The notes under the pieces were generated by a model. That model was not told where the DNA came from, ran no database searches, and saw only the letters and a program-made list of their open reading frames with translations. From contig JABMCL010001305.1 in NCBI GenBank assembly GCA_018857735.1, positions 1 to 64,000 on the forward strand: 64,000 nucleotides of DNA, written 5' to 3'. This stretch comes from Alviniconcha marisindica. Taxonomy: Eukaryota; Mollusca; Gastropoda; Provannidae. Shown here in pieces: positions 1 to 12,600 of the stretch; positions within the stretch are counted from its first letter, which is position 1; the number at the start of each line of letters is the position of its first letter. Both the position numbers and the translations under genes were made by a program.

Positions 1-1500
1 TTTTATTATTTTTATACCGGGGCAAAAAATGTCATCTAAATGCAAGTTAAAAAAGTTTTTTTTTTTTAAAGCGCCCAAAATTCTAGGCACAACACAATCA
101 ACAGAAACTTTGGGGAAAAGCATTTGGGGTGCACTTTTTGTATTTTAAACCAGGTTCCTTAAACTGAGAAAAAAACTTCGAAAACTTTTAAAAAAAAATA
201 ATTCGGGATTTATTTTTTTTTACCTACTGACGACACATTTTTACCCACAATCAAACAAGCTGTAGTAAAAGGTGATGCACATCATCAGTCTGAATGTTTT
301 GATCATGTCTGTAACCACTTTTCATTATCTGCCTGCCCTGAGATTTTTCTACAGTTTTTGAAAAAGAAAGGTAAAACTTTTTGGGAAACGGTGAATGGAC
401 TGGGAAGACGATATTATCAAACAGAATTTGGGAAACCTTCCGGGCAGCGGAAATGAATGCACTTTAACCTCCCAGGCTTTAAAAGGGAAACATTTACAGC
501 TGGGGGTTTAAACATAATTTAATTTCTGCACAAAAGTATGCCACTGCAGACAAAAAAACAAAACCACTAAGACAAAGAGTGGCGAAGAAGACATCAGAAA
601 GAAGAAAATTACAAGACATTTCTGAAGAGAAAGGAGCCCCCAAAACTTAAACAAACAGCAACCTAAAACAGTCTGGGGAGAAGGGGCCAAGAAAATCCCT
701 GAATGGAACATACATACAAAGAAGAAACCAAAAAAAAAAATCATCTATAAAATCTTGGTGTATCTAACCCTAGAAAGCCCCCCTTAATTACATGACAAAT
801 TATACAACGAGACCACTACACTATTACAAAAAAACCAAAACCTCCAGTGATACGATAGACTTTTTTTCAAAGCAGTGTGACAGATGTAAGATGCTGAAAG
901 GGTTCATGGAAACCAGTTAGGATAATCACTGTAAACCGGTCAGACACACAGCCGTCCATACCACCACTATATATATTATACAGCAATTACAAAGGTGCAC
1001 TAGAAACACCCAAATTTCCTTCCCATGTCTAGTACACACACATAACACGCACTCTCTTGCTGTGCTGTGTCTAATATTTTTGCTTTGTTTTGAGAACTGG
1101 TCAAACAAAATCACAACTGACAGTCTAACCAATTGCTGATTTGTTGTGTACATTTTGATAGAAGTATATATATATATATATATGTTGATCTTAACCAGTA
1201 TAATACCAGATTACCAGTTAATGCGAACCCTGACTACATTACAACAATTATGCCAGCACACCAGTAACAGAGTTACAACAAAAGTGTCCCTAAATATAGG
1301 TTTAATTTCCCCAACATCCCTATGCTGCAGTCACATCAATGATGGAGATAGAAGAACAGGAGGGAAAGATGTAGTGTGTGGCAGGAGCTACCATTAAGAG
1401 AACAGAAGAGTTGTGAGGGGAGGACTGCAAAGACTGAATTAAAAATAACTCACGAGCCCCAAAGGTCTCCCTTTAGTTTTAGCGAGATGACTTCTTACAC
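1..1500. other. AT-rich non-coding stretch
   Basis: I see no supportable gene here. The sequence has many A and T runs and a short (AT)n at about 1167-1183. Open frames on either strand are short, low in complexity and lack splice signals in a sensible phase. It could be 3' UTR or intergenic DNA of a minus-strand gene (see the candidate exon at 1925-2063). Confidence 0.5.
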
Positions 1501-1544
1501 ACTCCATGATAGTTTAAAAATTATGTGGGGAGTTTCTCTTTACA

Positions 1545-1930
1545 GTCCCATGCTGCTTTGCCATGGGAGTTTCTTGGTCTACACACCCTGTTTTACATGG
1601 GGAGTTTTTCTTTTACAAACCCTGTGCTGGTTTATATGGGGAGTTCTTCAAGTGCACACACATGCCTAGTGCTGGTTTATATGGGAGTTTCTCTTACATG
1701 CCCAGTGCTGGTTTATAAGGGGAGTTTCACATGCCCAGTGCTGGTTTATATGGGAGTTTCTCTTACATGCCCAGTGCTGGTTTATAAGTGGAGTTTCTCT
1801 TACATGCCCAGTGCTGGTTTATATGGGAAGTTTCTCTTAAATGCCCAGTGCTGGTTTACATGTGGAGTTTCTCTTACACATCTTTCTCTTGGGAGTTTCT
1901 CTCCTAAGGTCTATGCTGGCTTCTTTATGT
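1545..1930. repeat. 36-bp minisatellite
   Basis: A tandem array whose core GTGCTGGTTTATATGGGAG recurs at about 1624, 1669, 1705, 1738, 1774, 1811 and 1848, giving a unit of 33-37 bp. The later copies also share TTTCTCTTACATGCCCA. The plus-strand open frame across it is only a translation of the repeat. Confidence 0.9.
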
Positions 1931-2063
1931 AGGGAATTTCTTCTTTACAAAACAAAAAGATTTTTTTTTAAAGTGAACAAAAATGTACGTATCTGAGTAA
2001 TGTTGCTCTTCAAGGCCGAGGCGGACATCCAGTATAGGCTCCACAAGGTTGCAGCAGACAATG
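1925..2063 (-). CDS. Candidate terminal exon, unidentified gene
   Basis: On the minus strand a good acceptor (TTTGTATTTATTTCAG, AG at 2065-2064) precedes a stretch that is open for about 45 codons in one frame and ends in TAA at 1927-1925. The beginning reads IVCCNLVEPILDVRLGLEEQ in that frame; another frame is also open. I do not recognise the product, found no convincing upstream coding exon, and the end of the frame runs into an A-rich tract. It may equally be an untranslated exon or chance. RNA reads spliced at 2063 would settle it. Confidence 0.18.
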
Positions 2064-2065
2064 CT

Positions 2066-2877
2066 GAAATAAATACAAACATGAAATGGGTACCTGTTAA
2101 ACAGTAACTATGCAATTAAACACAAAAAAAGAAATTAGACTGAACCGTCCAATAGCCTAATGCCTTCTGACCTAGAAAATGTTGAACATGACAAAAATTA
2201 CACTAATCTTCAGTGTTAAATAAAATAATACAATGACAATGTAATAAAAAAATATAAAAATAAAAGAAGAAAGTTTTTAGCTCTTTTCAAAGACAGACAG
2301 AAAGAGGCAAAATAAATATAAATATGCTTAGTTCTTGGTTTTAATGTCAACCACACATACTGACATAGTCATAACACATAAATGGCAGAAAGTCGAAGAG
2401 AGAGAGACATAAATATTAGAGGGCCAGCAACACCACCATCAGCAACACCAACAGTGACAGCATAGACAATAATTAGGACACAAAGAGAGAGGATGGAGTG
2501 ATTGTAATTTATCATTTATAAATGCCAATGGGTGAAGCACACATGGCTACATTCTGACCTACTCCAGGCCTTAAAATAAAATGGAGGACATTTGACAATG
2601 CCAGGTTTTCAACCATGGGAACCTGAATTTCTAAGTCAGTATGCATCACAATTAGCATTTATACATATTTCAATCAAAATAAATATCAAAATGTCCACAA
2701 GTGTGTGGAGTACCTTGCCCATCTTCCTACCTATTCATTTACATGGTAGTCTACAATGTCATGCACAGCTAACATATATCCATTCACATTTATTAAACTG
2801 CATTTCCATTCTCACATTTATTTTCAAAAAAATGAACATACTTGTGCACTCATATACTGGTGTATGCAAGTACATAT

Positions 2878-2914
<37 letters not shown>

Positions 2915-3322
2915 GCTGATTTAGCATATTTGTTCATTTCTATAATCATGCTACCAGCAACACCCATAAATACCTATCCATTCAACTACTTCTAGCTTGT
3001 CAAATTGACACACCAATATAATAGCTCTCAATAAGGGAAACAAAAATTTGACTACAAATATATATATATACAGGCTTATGCGGTCAACTGGGAAAAGAGT
3101 GGCTGTCTCCATGACAAGCCTTGTTTGTTTTGAAATTATACCTTTAGATCCTCACTAATAATCATTAATTCATTAACCTTGGCATACCATCCAATCCCAG
3201 ATAAAGACATGTCTTTTCTCCACAAACAATGCATTTTTATTTTGACATCACCTTGCAATTGCTAATAATGAAAAAAGACTTAAAACTGGATTGCTATTTA
3301 TTGTACACACACACACACCTGT

Positions 3323-3375
<53 letters not shown>

Positions 3376-4516
3376 AATTTCTTGTTTGTGTACCCAGCCA
3401 GTTTTGTTGGCAAAAGACTTACATCCACCAAAGAAGAGACCATATTCCTGGAGCAAGTTTCTATAAATATTTCAAATCTTTGACTGGGTGATTTCTATTT
3501 TCCTAGTATATCTGGACCAGGTTAACGAACAGTTTAGATCCTCAACAGCCTGTTGAGTCAAAAACACAACAAAAAAAAAAAACAGAAAGAAGTGCACATA
3601 AAGTGCACAAGCACCTTAGTGAGCAAACAAACACTGCAGGTCCGAGAAAGGCAAGAAAAAGAAACAGACATCCAGTAGGTATATTGCTTAATGTCCCGAT
3701 GTCAGCTGACATATTAGATGTTAGACCACGCCAAGCACGGTTCAATAATTCTTTACGTCCATCGGAAACCAGAAGGCTCTGGATGGATGCCCAGATCGCC
3801 ACCGACTTCAGCTCCCAAACTATGATTATATCCTTGAGAAGACCCAATTTATACCCCCTCATGCTTGGATGCACATTTACACTTGACTGAATACATATTT
3901 TTGTCATCCTGAGTTTGTTTTTAATTGGAAAGTCGCAAGATGTATAACTTTTGAAAGTTGTACTAACTTCTGGAATAGTGTGTTCCAACACTATGAGTTT
4001 CCGTTTTCATAGCAAACACAATGTGCTGCAATGATACGAGGTGCAGCTTTGATCAGTTATGTTTAACACCGGCTACTCAAATCAAAACATCGAAAAAACA
4101 AAACTAAAACTGCAGGTACAGAAACAGGTGTCCAAGAATGGCCAGCACACACTCAGAAATGTTTTCCAAACCTTCCAGAAGATGTCAAACCAGTGCTTGA
4201 GTTTGGGCCTGCAATTTTTTGTGACGTAATTATGTCGGCGACTCAAGTGTCGTGTTTCATTCCAAGTACCCAAAGAATGAAAGAAATAAGACACGTTTAA
4301 CCCTAGCACCAAACCGCGGTTGCCTAGGGGTGCTCTGAACTTATCCAGGCTTAGTTGGGGTACTGTCCTGGGATTTAACCCAATAAAACACGTAGACAGT
4401 ACACAGGCACATCGCATAAATGTCCCACTGACCCTTGCTCGCTCAACACAAACACACGCGGTTCGCCCCGCGAACATATGCTTTTGCACAAAGACATAAA
4501 TCTGACAAAAACGTAC
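2066..4516. other. Gene-poor stretch with (AT)n microsatellites
   Basis: It contains (AT)n tracts at about 2879-2911 and 3327-3373 and a TATA-rich patch near 3055. Around 3690-3720 there is a motif (GCTTAATGTCCCGATGTCAGCTGACATATTAG, given here only as a description) that recurs near 49270-49305, so it is probably an old interspersed repeat. The minus-strand frame at 3542-3991 overlaps this repeat and is not supported as a gene. Confidence 0.4.
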
Positions 4517-4640
4517 CTGTAAATGTCGCCAAAACTACTTCTGCTGCCTTGCCATTTCTGTATTAACTTCAAAATGTTCAGTCTAAATCGACAAAGAGAC
4601 CTGCTGTCAGCCCCACCATGTCATGACTGACTAAACTTGA
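4517..4640 (-). other. Candidate 5' non-coding exon and promoter
   Basis: On the minus strand a near-ideal donor (ACAG|GTACGT, GT at 4516-4515) ends a stretch whose upstream side carries a CACGTG E-box at about 4651. A TGACGTAA CRE-like site lies at about 4222. ATGs within it open only short frames. This would fit the first exon of a minus-strand gene running towards 2.0 kb. The evidence is splice-site quality and motif context only. Confidence 0.25.
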
Positions 4641-4748
4641 GAAAGGCATCACGTGGTCAGTAAATGCTGCAAGCACGGGCTAAATGGAGCTGCCTCGGGT
4701 TGACCAGCCACAGGCGCCCGATACTGTGGACAAGAAATGGGTAAAATA

Positions 4749-5379
4749 CAAGGACTGATCGAGACGGTCGGGAATTCCTTGACCGTTTTAAAAGTTATTC
4801 TGGGTCACAAATATCATCACAATCATTAAATGTGGTACATATCTACCGATTACAGCCGAAATCCGCAACAAAAGGTGATTTGTTTTTCTTCATAAAATTA
4901 TAATTGTATCTTTGATTGTCAGTTCGACTACTGAAGTCGGCGCATGTTGCTCTTTGACCGGTTTGACTAGTAACAACGTGACGCTTCCTTAGTGCCGGAT
5001 AGTTTTGGCAAAACAATCGTACTCAACGTTTTCAGACTGCAATTTTTTCCGCACATTTTCCGTGTTTTTTTCAGTTAGTAATTGCCGTAGCTTGTGACGA
5101 GGGCGCTTACCTAGCAGCACTTCGTCGGCTTCGCCTGTTCGCCGTTTGCAATCCGTGACGCCGAGTAGAAACAATCAAGACAAAAATAAATTATATGAAG
5201 AAGAAGAAAAAATTGAAAAATGAAAAAAATGAAGAAAAACAACAACTTTTGTTGCGGATTTCGGCTGTAATCGGTAGATATGGACCTCACTCATTTAATG
5301 ATTCTGATGATGATATTTGTGACTCAAAATAGCTTTTAACTGAAACGGTCCATGAATTTCCGACCGAAGTCAGTCCTTG
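4749..5379. mobile_element. Foldback/MITE-like element with about 130-bp inverted arms
   Basis: The left arm (about 4749-4874) is the imperfect reverse complement of the right arm (about 5246-5379). It starts CAAGGACTGA and contains TACCGATTACAGCCGAAATC; the right arm ends TCAGTCCTTG. The core between the arms has a short minus-strand frame without recognisable domains. A solo end-like copy (CCGACCGTCTCAGTCCTTG) lies at about 5411-5429. No clear target-site duplication is visible. It is a non-autonomous DNA element; superfamily unknown. Confidence 0.8.
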
Positions 5380-5578
5380 CCGGGCCGGATTTCATTGAGT
5401 GAAAGTTCTGCCGACCGTCTCAGTCCTTGGATTAGTGAAAACTATACAACTGAGGTGGAAAGTTGTCAACAGCAAAGAAGATTCAGTTCTTGCAAGCACC
5501 TGTTGCTAGTAGTTTCGTTTGCGAAGGCTCTTCTCGGTCATGTAGTTCAAGAAATTTAGACAGTTCTACGAGTAACTG

Positions 5579-5580
<2 letters not shown>

Positions 5581-5625
<45 letters not shown>

Positions 5626-5633
5626 CCAGTATA

Positions 5634-5707
<74 letters not shown>

Positions 5708-5741
5708 TGTGTGTTGTCGTGTGTGTGTGTGTGTGTGTGAC

Positions 5742-5804
<63 letters not shown>
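5581..5804. repeat. Long compound (TG)n microsatellite
   Basis: About 220 bp of nearly pure TG, broken by TTCCAGTATAA near 5625 and by a few single-base interruptions. The open frames in both directions (Cys-Val and Thr-His repeats) are artefacts of the dinucleotide. Confidence 0.97.
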
Positions 5805-5944
5805 CGGTGTCAGTGTCAGCCGGCAGTGTGTCACGCTGAGTGAGGCCTGTGGCATGAAACTGGATTTACCGTCTCGGTAGCTGACTCGCTCAGTAAAGCA
5901 CAGCGACGGCCAAGAGCTATGTCACGGTCAATCTGATGCACTTC

Positions 5945-6744
5945 GACAAAACAGAAGCTCTTTTCTTTCCCTTTTCGTCTTCCTTGAAACTCCGTACCGT
6001 CTCCCTCCGTGACTCGATTACTCAGTCTTGGATCTCACAACATCCCCTTCTCTGATTCTGCCAGGACTAACCTTGGATTCATTCTTGACTCAAAACTGTC
6101 CATGACTGAAGAAGCCACGTCATAAAAATCTGCCAAACTGCTTATTTCGAGCTTAAACGCATTAGTTCAATCTGCAGGTTTCTCACTGAAGACGCAACCA
6201 AGACTCTTGTTACTTCCTATATCCTCTCACGGCTTGACTACTGCAACTGTCTCCTCATGGGTACACCTAATTCTGTTATCCAACCTCTACAGAAAATTCA
6301 GAACTTTGCTGCAAGACTTGTTCTCTTGGCACCCCATCACCACCACTTAACACCTCTCCTGGAAAAACTGCACTGGCTTCCCATTTCAGAACGCATTAAG
6401 TATAAAGTCGCTTGTATGTGTTTCAGTGCTATAAATGGTTCTGGTCCTGCTTACCTCTCTGAACTGCTGCATGTCTACACTCCGTCTCGTACACTACGCT
6501 CTTCTTCTGACACTGACCCGCATGCTGGAAATCCAACAATACAAACGCAAGACTCATGGCTTTCGCACCTTCTCTTGCTTTGGACCCCACATTTGGAATT
6601 CACTCCCACAAGATCTTAGACACTGCTCAACCCTGTCATCTTTTAAAGCCAAACTGAAAACCTTCCTCTTTTCACAGTATTTCCATCCTAACTAATATCA
6701 GTACTCTAGTTTCTCAGTGCTACAGTCAGTGTGTGTGTGTGTGG

Positions 6745-6783
<39 letters not shown>

Positions 6784-6940
6784 TAGTGCTTTTTTTTTTT
6801 TAAATTTATAATACTTTATGTAAATTGTTTTGGTAGGACTATGCTCTACACTAGAATATCATATTTAGGTTAATATGTATCATGTGAGCGCTCAAGGCAT
6901 TGATGAGCGCCATGATAAATGTACATTATTATTATTACTT
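5945..6940 (+). mobile_element. 5'-truncated non-LTR retrotransposon (LINE) fragment, copy 1
   Basis: This is the C-terminal part of a reverse-transcriptase ORF, broken by frameshifts. Conserved pieces include LDYCNCLLMGTPN, LHWLPISERIKYKVACMC and the tail motif FGPHIWNSLPQDLR. The 3' end is a (TTA)n-type tail after GATAAATGTACATTATTATT. A second copy of the same family sits in TDG intron 1 (32.1-34.1 kb), and the two align through most of their length. The tail motif and the short 3' repeat suggest the CR1/L2 group, which is inference. A (TG)n tract at 6727-6782 interrupts the 3' UTR. Confidence 0.85.
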
Positions 6941-6951
6941 CAGTCGGTCGG

Positions 6952-6953
6952 AA

Positions 6954-6989
<36 letters not shown>

Positions 6990-6990
6990 C
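6952..6990. repeat. (AAC)n microsatellite
   Basis: About 12 tandem AAC units directly after the 3' tail of the LINE fragment. Confidence 0.95.
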
Positions 6991-7314
6991 CAAATGTCAC
7001 TGCGAGTGACTGAGAATGAAAGACTGATGCGTGCCGGCCGGCTATGCAGACTACTGACAGCGCTGGTACGGCTACTGAAGCGGCGCCGCCGGCTTCCCTC
7101 GCGGTTCGATACCGCCGCTTCGGCTCTCCTTTCTCTTCCGCAAAAAGGTTACGGTTTGTGGATACTGTCAGTTGTGACTTTGTCCATCACCTCCTACTGA
7201 AACATTAAAATGGTTCTCATCGCTGCCCATCTTAAGGCAGGAATCATTCTGGTCAGGTGACAGTCAGTGTAGCGGATAGGTAGTCCCCGCAGTCTTCCCC
7301 CACGGCCTCCTTTT

Positions 7315-7392
7315 ACTGACCCCCTTCTTCCCGCCGTCCCCAATAAGCCTGATGGTTTCTGTGGACGTTAAGCACCATGTTTACTTACTTAT
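7315..7392 (+). mobile_element. SINE 3'-end fragment
   Basis: It contains CCCAATAAGCCTGATGGTTT then CTGTGGACGTTAAGCACCATG and an ACTTACTTA tail. The same 3' module occurs in the complete SINE at 24244-24568 (opposite orientation) and at 22385-22590. Confidence 0.7.
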
Positions 7393-8217
7393 GAAGACTA
7401 CCTGTGACAGTCAAATCAGTTCACTACTCCTTCCCGACTGACGAATGTACAAAACGTCACTTGGTAGCGCCGCGCCCAGGGCGGCCGTACTGCCGGCGGC
7501 GGCATCAGTGAATTGACATACAAGCTGCTTTATAGACATTGTCAAGACGTTGCCTCTGACCTCTCTCCCTCCCTCCTTCTCTGCCTTCTCCATCCCATTT
7601 TTTTTTAAATCCCTATCTCTGTGCCTTCTCCCCCACGCTCTCATTCAAATTGTAACTGACGCTCACCTTTATTCAGTTGCTGCCTGAAACTGTCGTCTGC
7701 TGTCACTGTCGCCATGACTGCGAGATAATGTCTTGAGTATTATCTCCTTGTTCTTTCCCTCTTCCTCCTGTCTCACTAAGATGACAATAGTTCTCTGCAG
7801 AAATATTTTTTAATTATAAATATATTATAATTTGCAAAAAATCTTTATTGAAATTTAGTCTCCCAGGTTTAATGAATGGTTAGAGAGTACAAGTTTACAT
7901 AAACACAGAATGGCGGGAGTTGACAGACTTTGGTGCATGTGTTCTTATTACCCCGTACACACACATCTTCGCGAGATCTAATGGCAGGCACAGTTTAGTA
8001 GCTGCGGATGTGACACCAATAACAGCTTAAAAGGTAGGTCACGGTAAATGATGGCGGTTAAGCAAACTCGAAGTATGTGAATTGTGATTGTGATTTGCGT
8101 GAATGCTCGTCCTCTCTTTGACTCTTTGCGCAATCTTCTTCCGGATTTTCTCCTCCTCCCTCTTCCGCATGACTGTTCATTTTTCACGGATTTAATATCT
8201 TCATATAATTTCCCTAA

Positions 8218-8264
<47 letters not shown>

Positions 8265-8428
8265 CTTCTGTAGCTCATCTATTTAAGTTTTAACTCATAA
8301 CCGCTGACCCCCTCACGGACGGTAATGCCCCGGCCCTTTTCATCTCCTGACCTAGTCCTACTGTTAAATCATTGACGGTCGTGGAGCAAACCGCAGTTAG
8401 GGGAGAGGGAGGAGGCAGCAACGTTTAC

Positions 8429-8480
<52 letters not shown>

Positions 8481-8886
8481 TTATTGTTGTAAGGTAACAC
8501 ATTCAGGGTAGGACAGTGTAAGAAGCTTAGTGTACATGCCACCAATAATGGGATTGTACTGCAATAGGGTATAATATTGTATTGTTGCACACACAGTTAA
8601 TTACCATACAGTCATCAGCGGTTTTCTACCCCCTACCATGTCCCATGCAGTGATTTGCTGATTCAAGCAGCTATGTTTTAACTTTTAGAAGACCCAGTTT
8701 ATCAGTATTAAAATACTGGTAATGTTCTACCAGTACTGCTGTAGTGTTTGAGTGTACAGTAGAAGAAGATTACCTCACAGTCACCGGTCTTTTTCTTTTT
8801 ACTGAGCACTGTATTTTGAAGCCATGCAGCTCACCACCATGGGAAAGTGTTTTCAGCCAGCTGGTGAACTAGCCTATTGAGCAATG

Positions 8887-9245
8887 TCAGTGTCCACTTG
8901 TGTGGATCTACCAACACAGTTTAACTCCATGAAGACAACCACATGCTCGTTGCACCATGGCAAACATAATGGAGAAAGGGAGGGAGAGGGAACTGCGATG
9001 AGGGGATGCTGGAGGGACTGGGAAAAGAGATCTGATGATGGGGATCACCAATGAGGAGGCTGGTAGGTGACTAAGAAGTTGAAAACAAATGTAGAAGCAA
9101 TATCTTCTGTACTTTGGAGTGTGTCTGGCAAGCTGTTCCAGAGGGTGGGGGCAGCATTGCAGAGTGACCTTATGCCTGAGTGCTTTTTGTTTGTGTACTC
9201 ACCAATCCCAGAGATGATTAGAAACAGCAGGATATTAAACTTTTA
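8887..9245. repeat. Interspersed repeat, copy A
   Basis: About 360 bp shared with 21556-21965. Common blocks include GTTTAACTCCAT, GTTGAAAACAAAT, the stretch around GTTCCAGAGGGTGG and GAGTG(C/T)TTTTTGTTTGTGT. Both copies are non-coding. No terminal repeats are visible, so the class is unknown. Confidence 0.75.
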
Positions 9246-9485
9246 AGAAGTGACCCTCCCTCCCTTTTGCATTAAATGTAGTGCAATATATTTGATCAGC
9301 TGTATCATAATGGCTGTAGATTCTAAATGCACATCATATAGCAGTTGTCAATGTATTTCTATAATAACTTAATGTGCATTGGGGAAATGCACATATTCAA
9401 ATTTGAATTGTTCATAATTTCATTTTATAAATTTTTGCTATCTATCATCATAATCATGGTCTAGAACAGAAAAGTATTTCTGATT

Positions 9486-9488
<3 letters not shown>

Positions 9489-9532
<44 letters not shown>

Positions 9533-9548
9533 ATGTGTGTGTGTGTGT
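9489..9548. repeat. (TG)n microsatellite
   Basis: About 60 bp of TG with one CATG interruption, ending about 75 bp before the first XPC coding exon. Confidence 0.95.
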
Positions 9549-9622
9549 TTTGCATACTGTAGTGTATGGCCCCCTGCTCATCAGTATTGTATTCACTTTA
9601 TATCCTTAAACTTTTGTGCAGA

Positions 9623-12600
9623 ATGCCAGTGACACGGAGCTCTCGGAGCCGAAAGGCAGCAGAGATGGCTGCAGCACCTGCTATGCTGAAAGGGCAGGTG
9701 GCCAGTGCAGATCCCCAGGTTATGCCAAAGAAATCCCGCTTCCACAGAAAATCTCCAACATGTGATGCACAATGTGAAACAGTGGCAAAAGGTTTTTCTT
9801 CAAGACTTGGTGGAACTGAGGCTGGGCTGAAGAAGACAGGAAAGTCAAGTGGCATTCCTCTAAACAATGATGGAAAATCTGCGGGAAAGGGTCTAACCAG
9901 CGTCCATGCTGAAACTGAAAATGAGGCTGATTTTGAGTGTAATGACTTTGGTCAGGATGCAGCAGTTCACACAACTGACAGTTGTACACCATCAGCTGCA
10001 GCTAATGCAAGGAAAAGGAAGTCAAATATCAAACCACCACCAGTGACTCAGAAAAAGTCACGGCAAAGTAAGAAAGTTGTGGAAAAGGAAGAAGTCCCAA
10101 ACAGCAGTGATACAAATGTTAGAACATCCCACAACCAGGGTGGTAATATACCCAAGCTTGGCAAATCAAACATAAAGGAACAGGCACAAAGGAAGAAAAT
10201 GCCAAGTACTGAGAAAAAGCAGGCCAAGTCATCTGGTAGGCCACCATGCCCACCTAACAAACAGACCAATATCCAAATCAGAGAAGAATCTTCAACCGTA
10301 GCTGCAGCTGTTATGATGAAAGGCATAGTTGAAATGGGCAATACAAATGATAGCATGATGGACAGCATTACTGTTGTGACAGAAGATTCATCCACCTCTG
10401 ACTCTGACTCTGATTTTGAAGAAGTGCCATTTCGCTTTAGAACACCAGAGTCTTCATATCTGTCTTCCACCCACTCTGACTCTGGATTTTGCCACAAACT
10501 GGAGAACAGTTCCTCAGAGTCCTCTAAGTCCTCTCAAAACACCTCTGAGAGTTTCACCAGCACCAGCAGCACAAATTTCAGCAGCCCACCCTGGTCAACT
10601 GAAAAGTCAGATTCATGTGGCAATGGCAAAGCACAGAGTAAAGCATCCTCCAACAGAAAGAAGAATTTGGCTGAAAAAACCCCTGCAGAAAGTGCAAGGA
10701 AGACAGGAAATAAAAGTGAAAAGCAAGGAGAGAAGAAAAGGCTTTATAATTCAGGGAAAGTGTCAGATAAGCGTAAACCTGGTGCTTGCATATCTCCAAA
10801 GAAAGAAACAAATACAGAAACTGGGGAGGTCGACATTATGGCAGTGTTGATGAAGATGGAAGGTCAGCCAGTGAATGCTCATGGAGGTGCAGATGAGAAT
10901 CAACCTTCAACATCTGGACATTCCACCTACAAGAATAAATCAGGACGTAAAAACACAAGTTTGTCTACTGACCGGGATGACTCTGACAGCATTGAGGAGT
11001 CTGACTGGGAAGAGGTTGAAGGTAAGACTTAAGTCAGGTGTGGTAACACTTACTGCCAAATGTGGTAGGACTAAAGTCAAGTGTGGTAGATGTGGTGGGA
11101 CTGAAGTCAAGTGTGGTAGAATTCAAGTGTAATAACAGTAAGGAGAAGTCTAGTGTGGTAAGACTCCAAATCAAGTGTGGTAAACAGTACGATCAAAAGA
11201 CATTCTGAAGTCATGTCCACGAAGTACTAGCACAGTGTAGTTATAAACAGAACATAAAATCAGAACAAAAAACAAAAGAAAAAGTTAAGCCAGCTCTATC
11301 AATCTTCACAAAAAGCATGAACTCTAGCGTAAGACCAGGCTTGTCTTTCAAATACCTGAGTCACCACATGGAACAAAAAGTTGAAGAGCTCAGTTTGCAC
11401 AAGGCAAAATTTCATGTGGTTCAGCAGTGCAGTTGTGTTTGTATGATCACTTAGTGTGTGTATCTATACATTGTTTGCTTTGTAAGTAGATAGAAATTCT
11501 CAAATCTTATCCCAATTTAGGCTCAAGCTTTGCAATCCTTTAACAATAATCAAAGAACGCATGAAAAGAAATTCACTGAAAATGTTTCTTCTTCTGAAAA
11601 ACAGTATTAATAATAGTACTAAGACTGTAATAGTGTTTTCTTCATTGTCTAGTGTGTCTTCCGTCGGAGCAGTCTTTTATCTGGGGTTTCAGTGTGTGAT
11701 TTTAAATTTGACCAATTATGGAAAGTAGCAATAATGTAGTTAGTAGCATTCTTTAAAATGCTGATGCAGAGTGATGTGTTTTTGCCTCAGGTGGCATGGA
11801 ATGTTAAATGTTGCAGATTACAAGCACAGCCCAGTAAAGTCCCAAATACCTGATGCCCCGGTACAAATCACAATTGATGACCCAGGCATGATGCGCAGGA
11901 AAAGGTGATGCAGACATAAATTGTGTGCATATTTATTTCTACAACAGGGCCTACTGCTGTACTAGTACTAATGCTGAGTACTAATTTTCTTTTTAAAGTG
12001 GGATGATCTACTTCATTTCTTTACAAAGAGGTCTGTTTCATTTATTTTCACAGCATGACCAGCTTCATTTTTTTTAACAGAAGGATCTACCAAAGCCCCA
12101 TTGCAACCACTATGTAGACAAAGTTGTAATTTATTTTAAGACAGAGTTCTTTTTATGTTAATGTGAATTAAAGTTAGTTATGTACAGTAAGTTATGAAGG
12201 CTGGTCTTGAAATTTGAATAATGATTGGTTTTATCTTATACTTGTATACTCTGTCACCGAGTGCGCGTGGAATTTAGGAATATATATAAGGTGGGGGTGG
12301 AGGGGGGTGGGGGCTTTTTTGAGGCTGTATAGACTGGTGGAGTTCATGTACCTTGTGGCTTGTATAGACTGGTGGAGTTTATGTACCTTGCGGCTTGTAT
12401 AGACTGGTGGAGTTCATGTACCTTGTGGCTTGTATAGACTGGTGGAGTTTATGTGCCTTGCGGCTTGTATACTCACATGCAGACTGCTAGATATGAGTTA
12501 CTGTAGTGACTCGGGTCTTGTTGTTGTGTTTGTGTGATGTGTTTTTTAGTGCCAATTAACTCCTTTGTTGATTCTGCACAGGTGCTTTTGGCTTAATTCT

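Larger units (their letters stand above)
6991..9480. other. Upstream region of XPC, no coding exon seen
   Basis: Sequence at 7035-7140 and 7440-7510 is clearly richer in CpG than its surroundings (GCGGCGCCGCCGG, GCCGCGCCCAGGGCGGCC) and may hold the XPC promoter and a non-coding first exon, because the first coding exon begins right after an acceptor. It also contains a SINE-like piece at about 7315-7392 and (TG)n tracts at 8221-8262 and 8433-8476. I cannot place a transcription start. Confidence 0.4.

Noticed and set aside
3542..3991. 149-codon minus-strand frame
   Set aside because: Overlaps an old interspersed repeat, has no domain or splice support, and composition is not protein-like.
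5463..5880. Cys-Val and Thr-His repeat proteins
   Set aside because: Pure translations of the (TG)n microsatellite.
9566..9622. Upstream extension of XPC to an earlier ATG (19 more codons)
   Set aside because: The extension is hydrophobic, follows a TG repeat, and contains a good acceptor (TTTTGTGCAG) just before the ATG at 9623.
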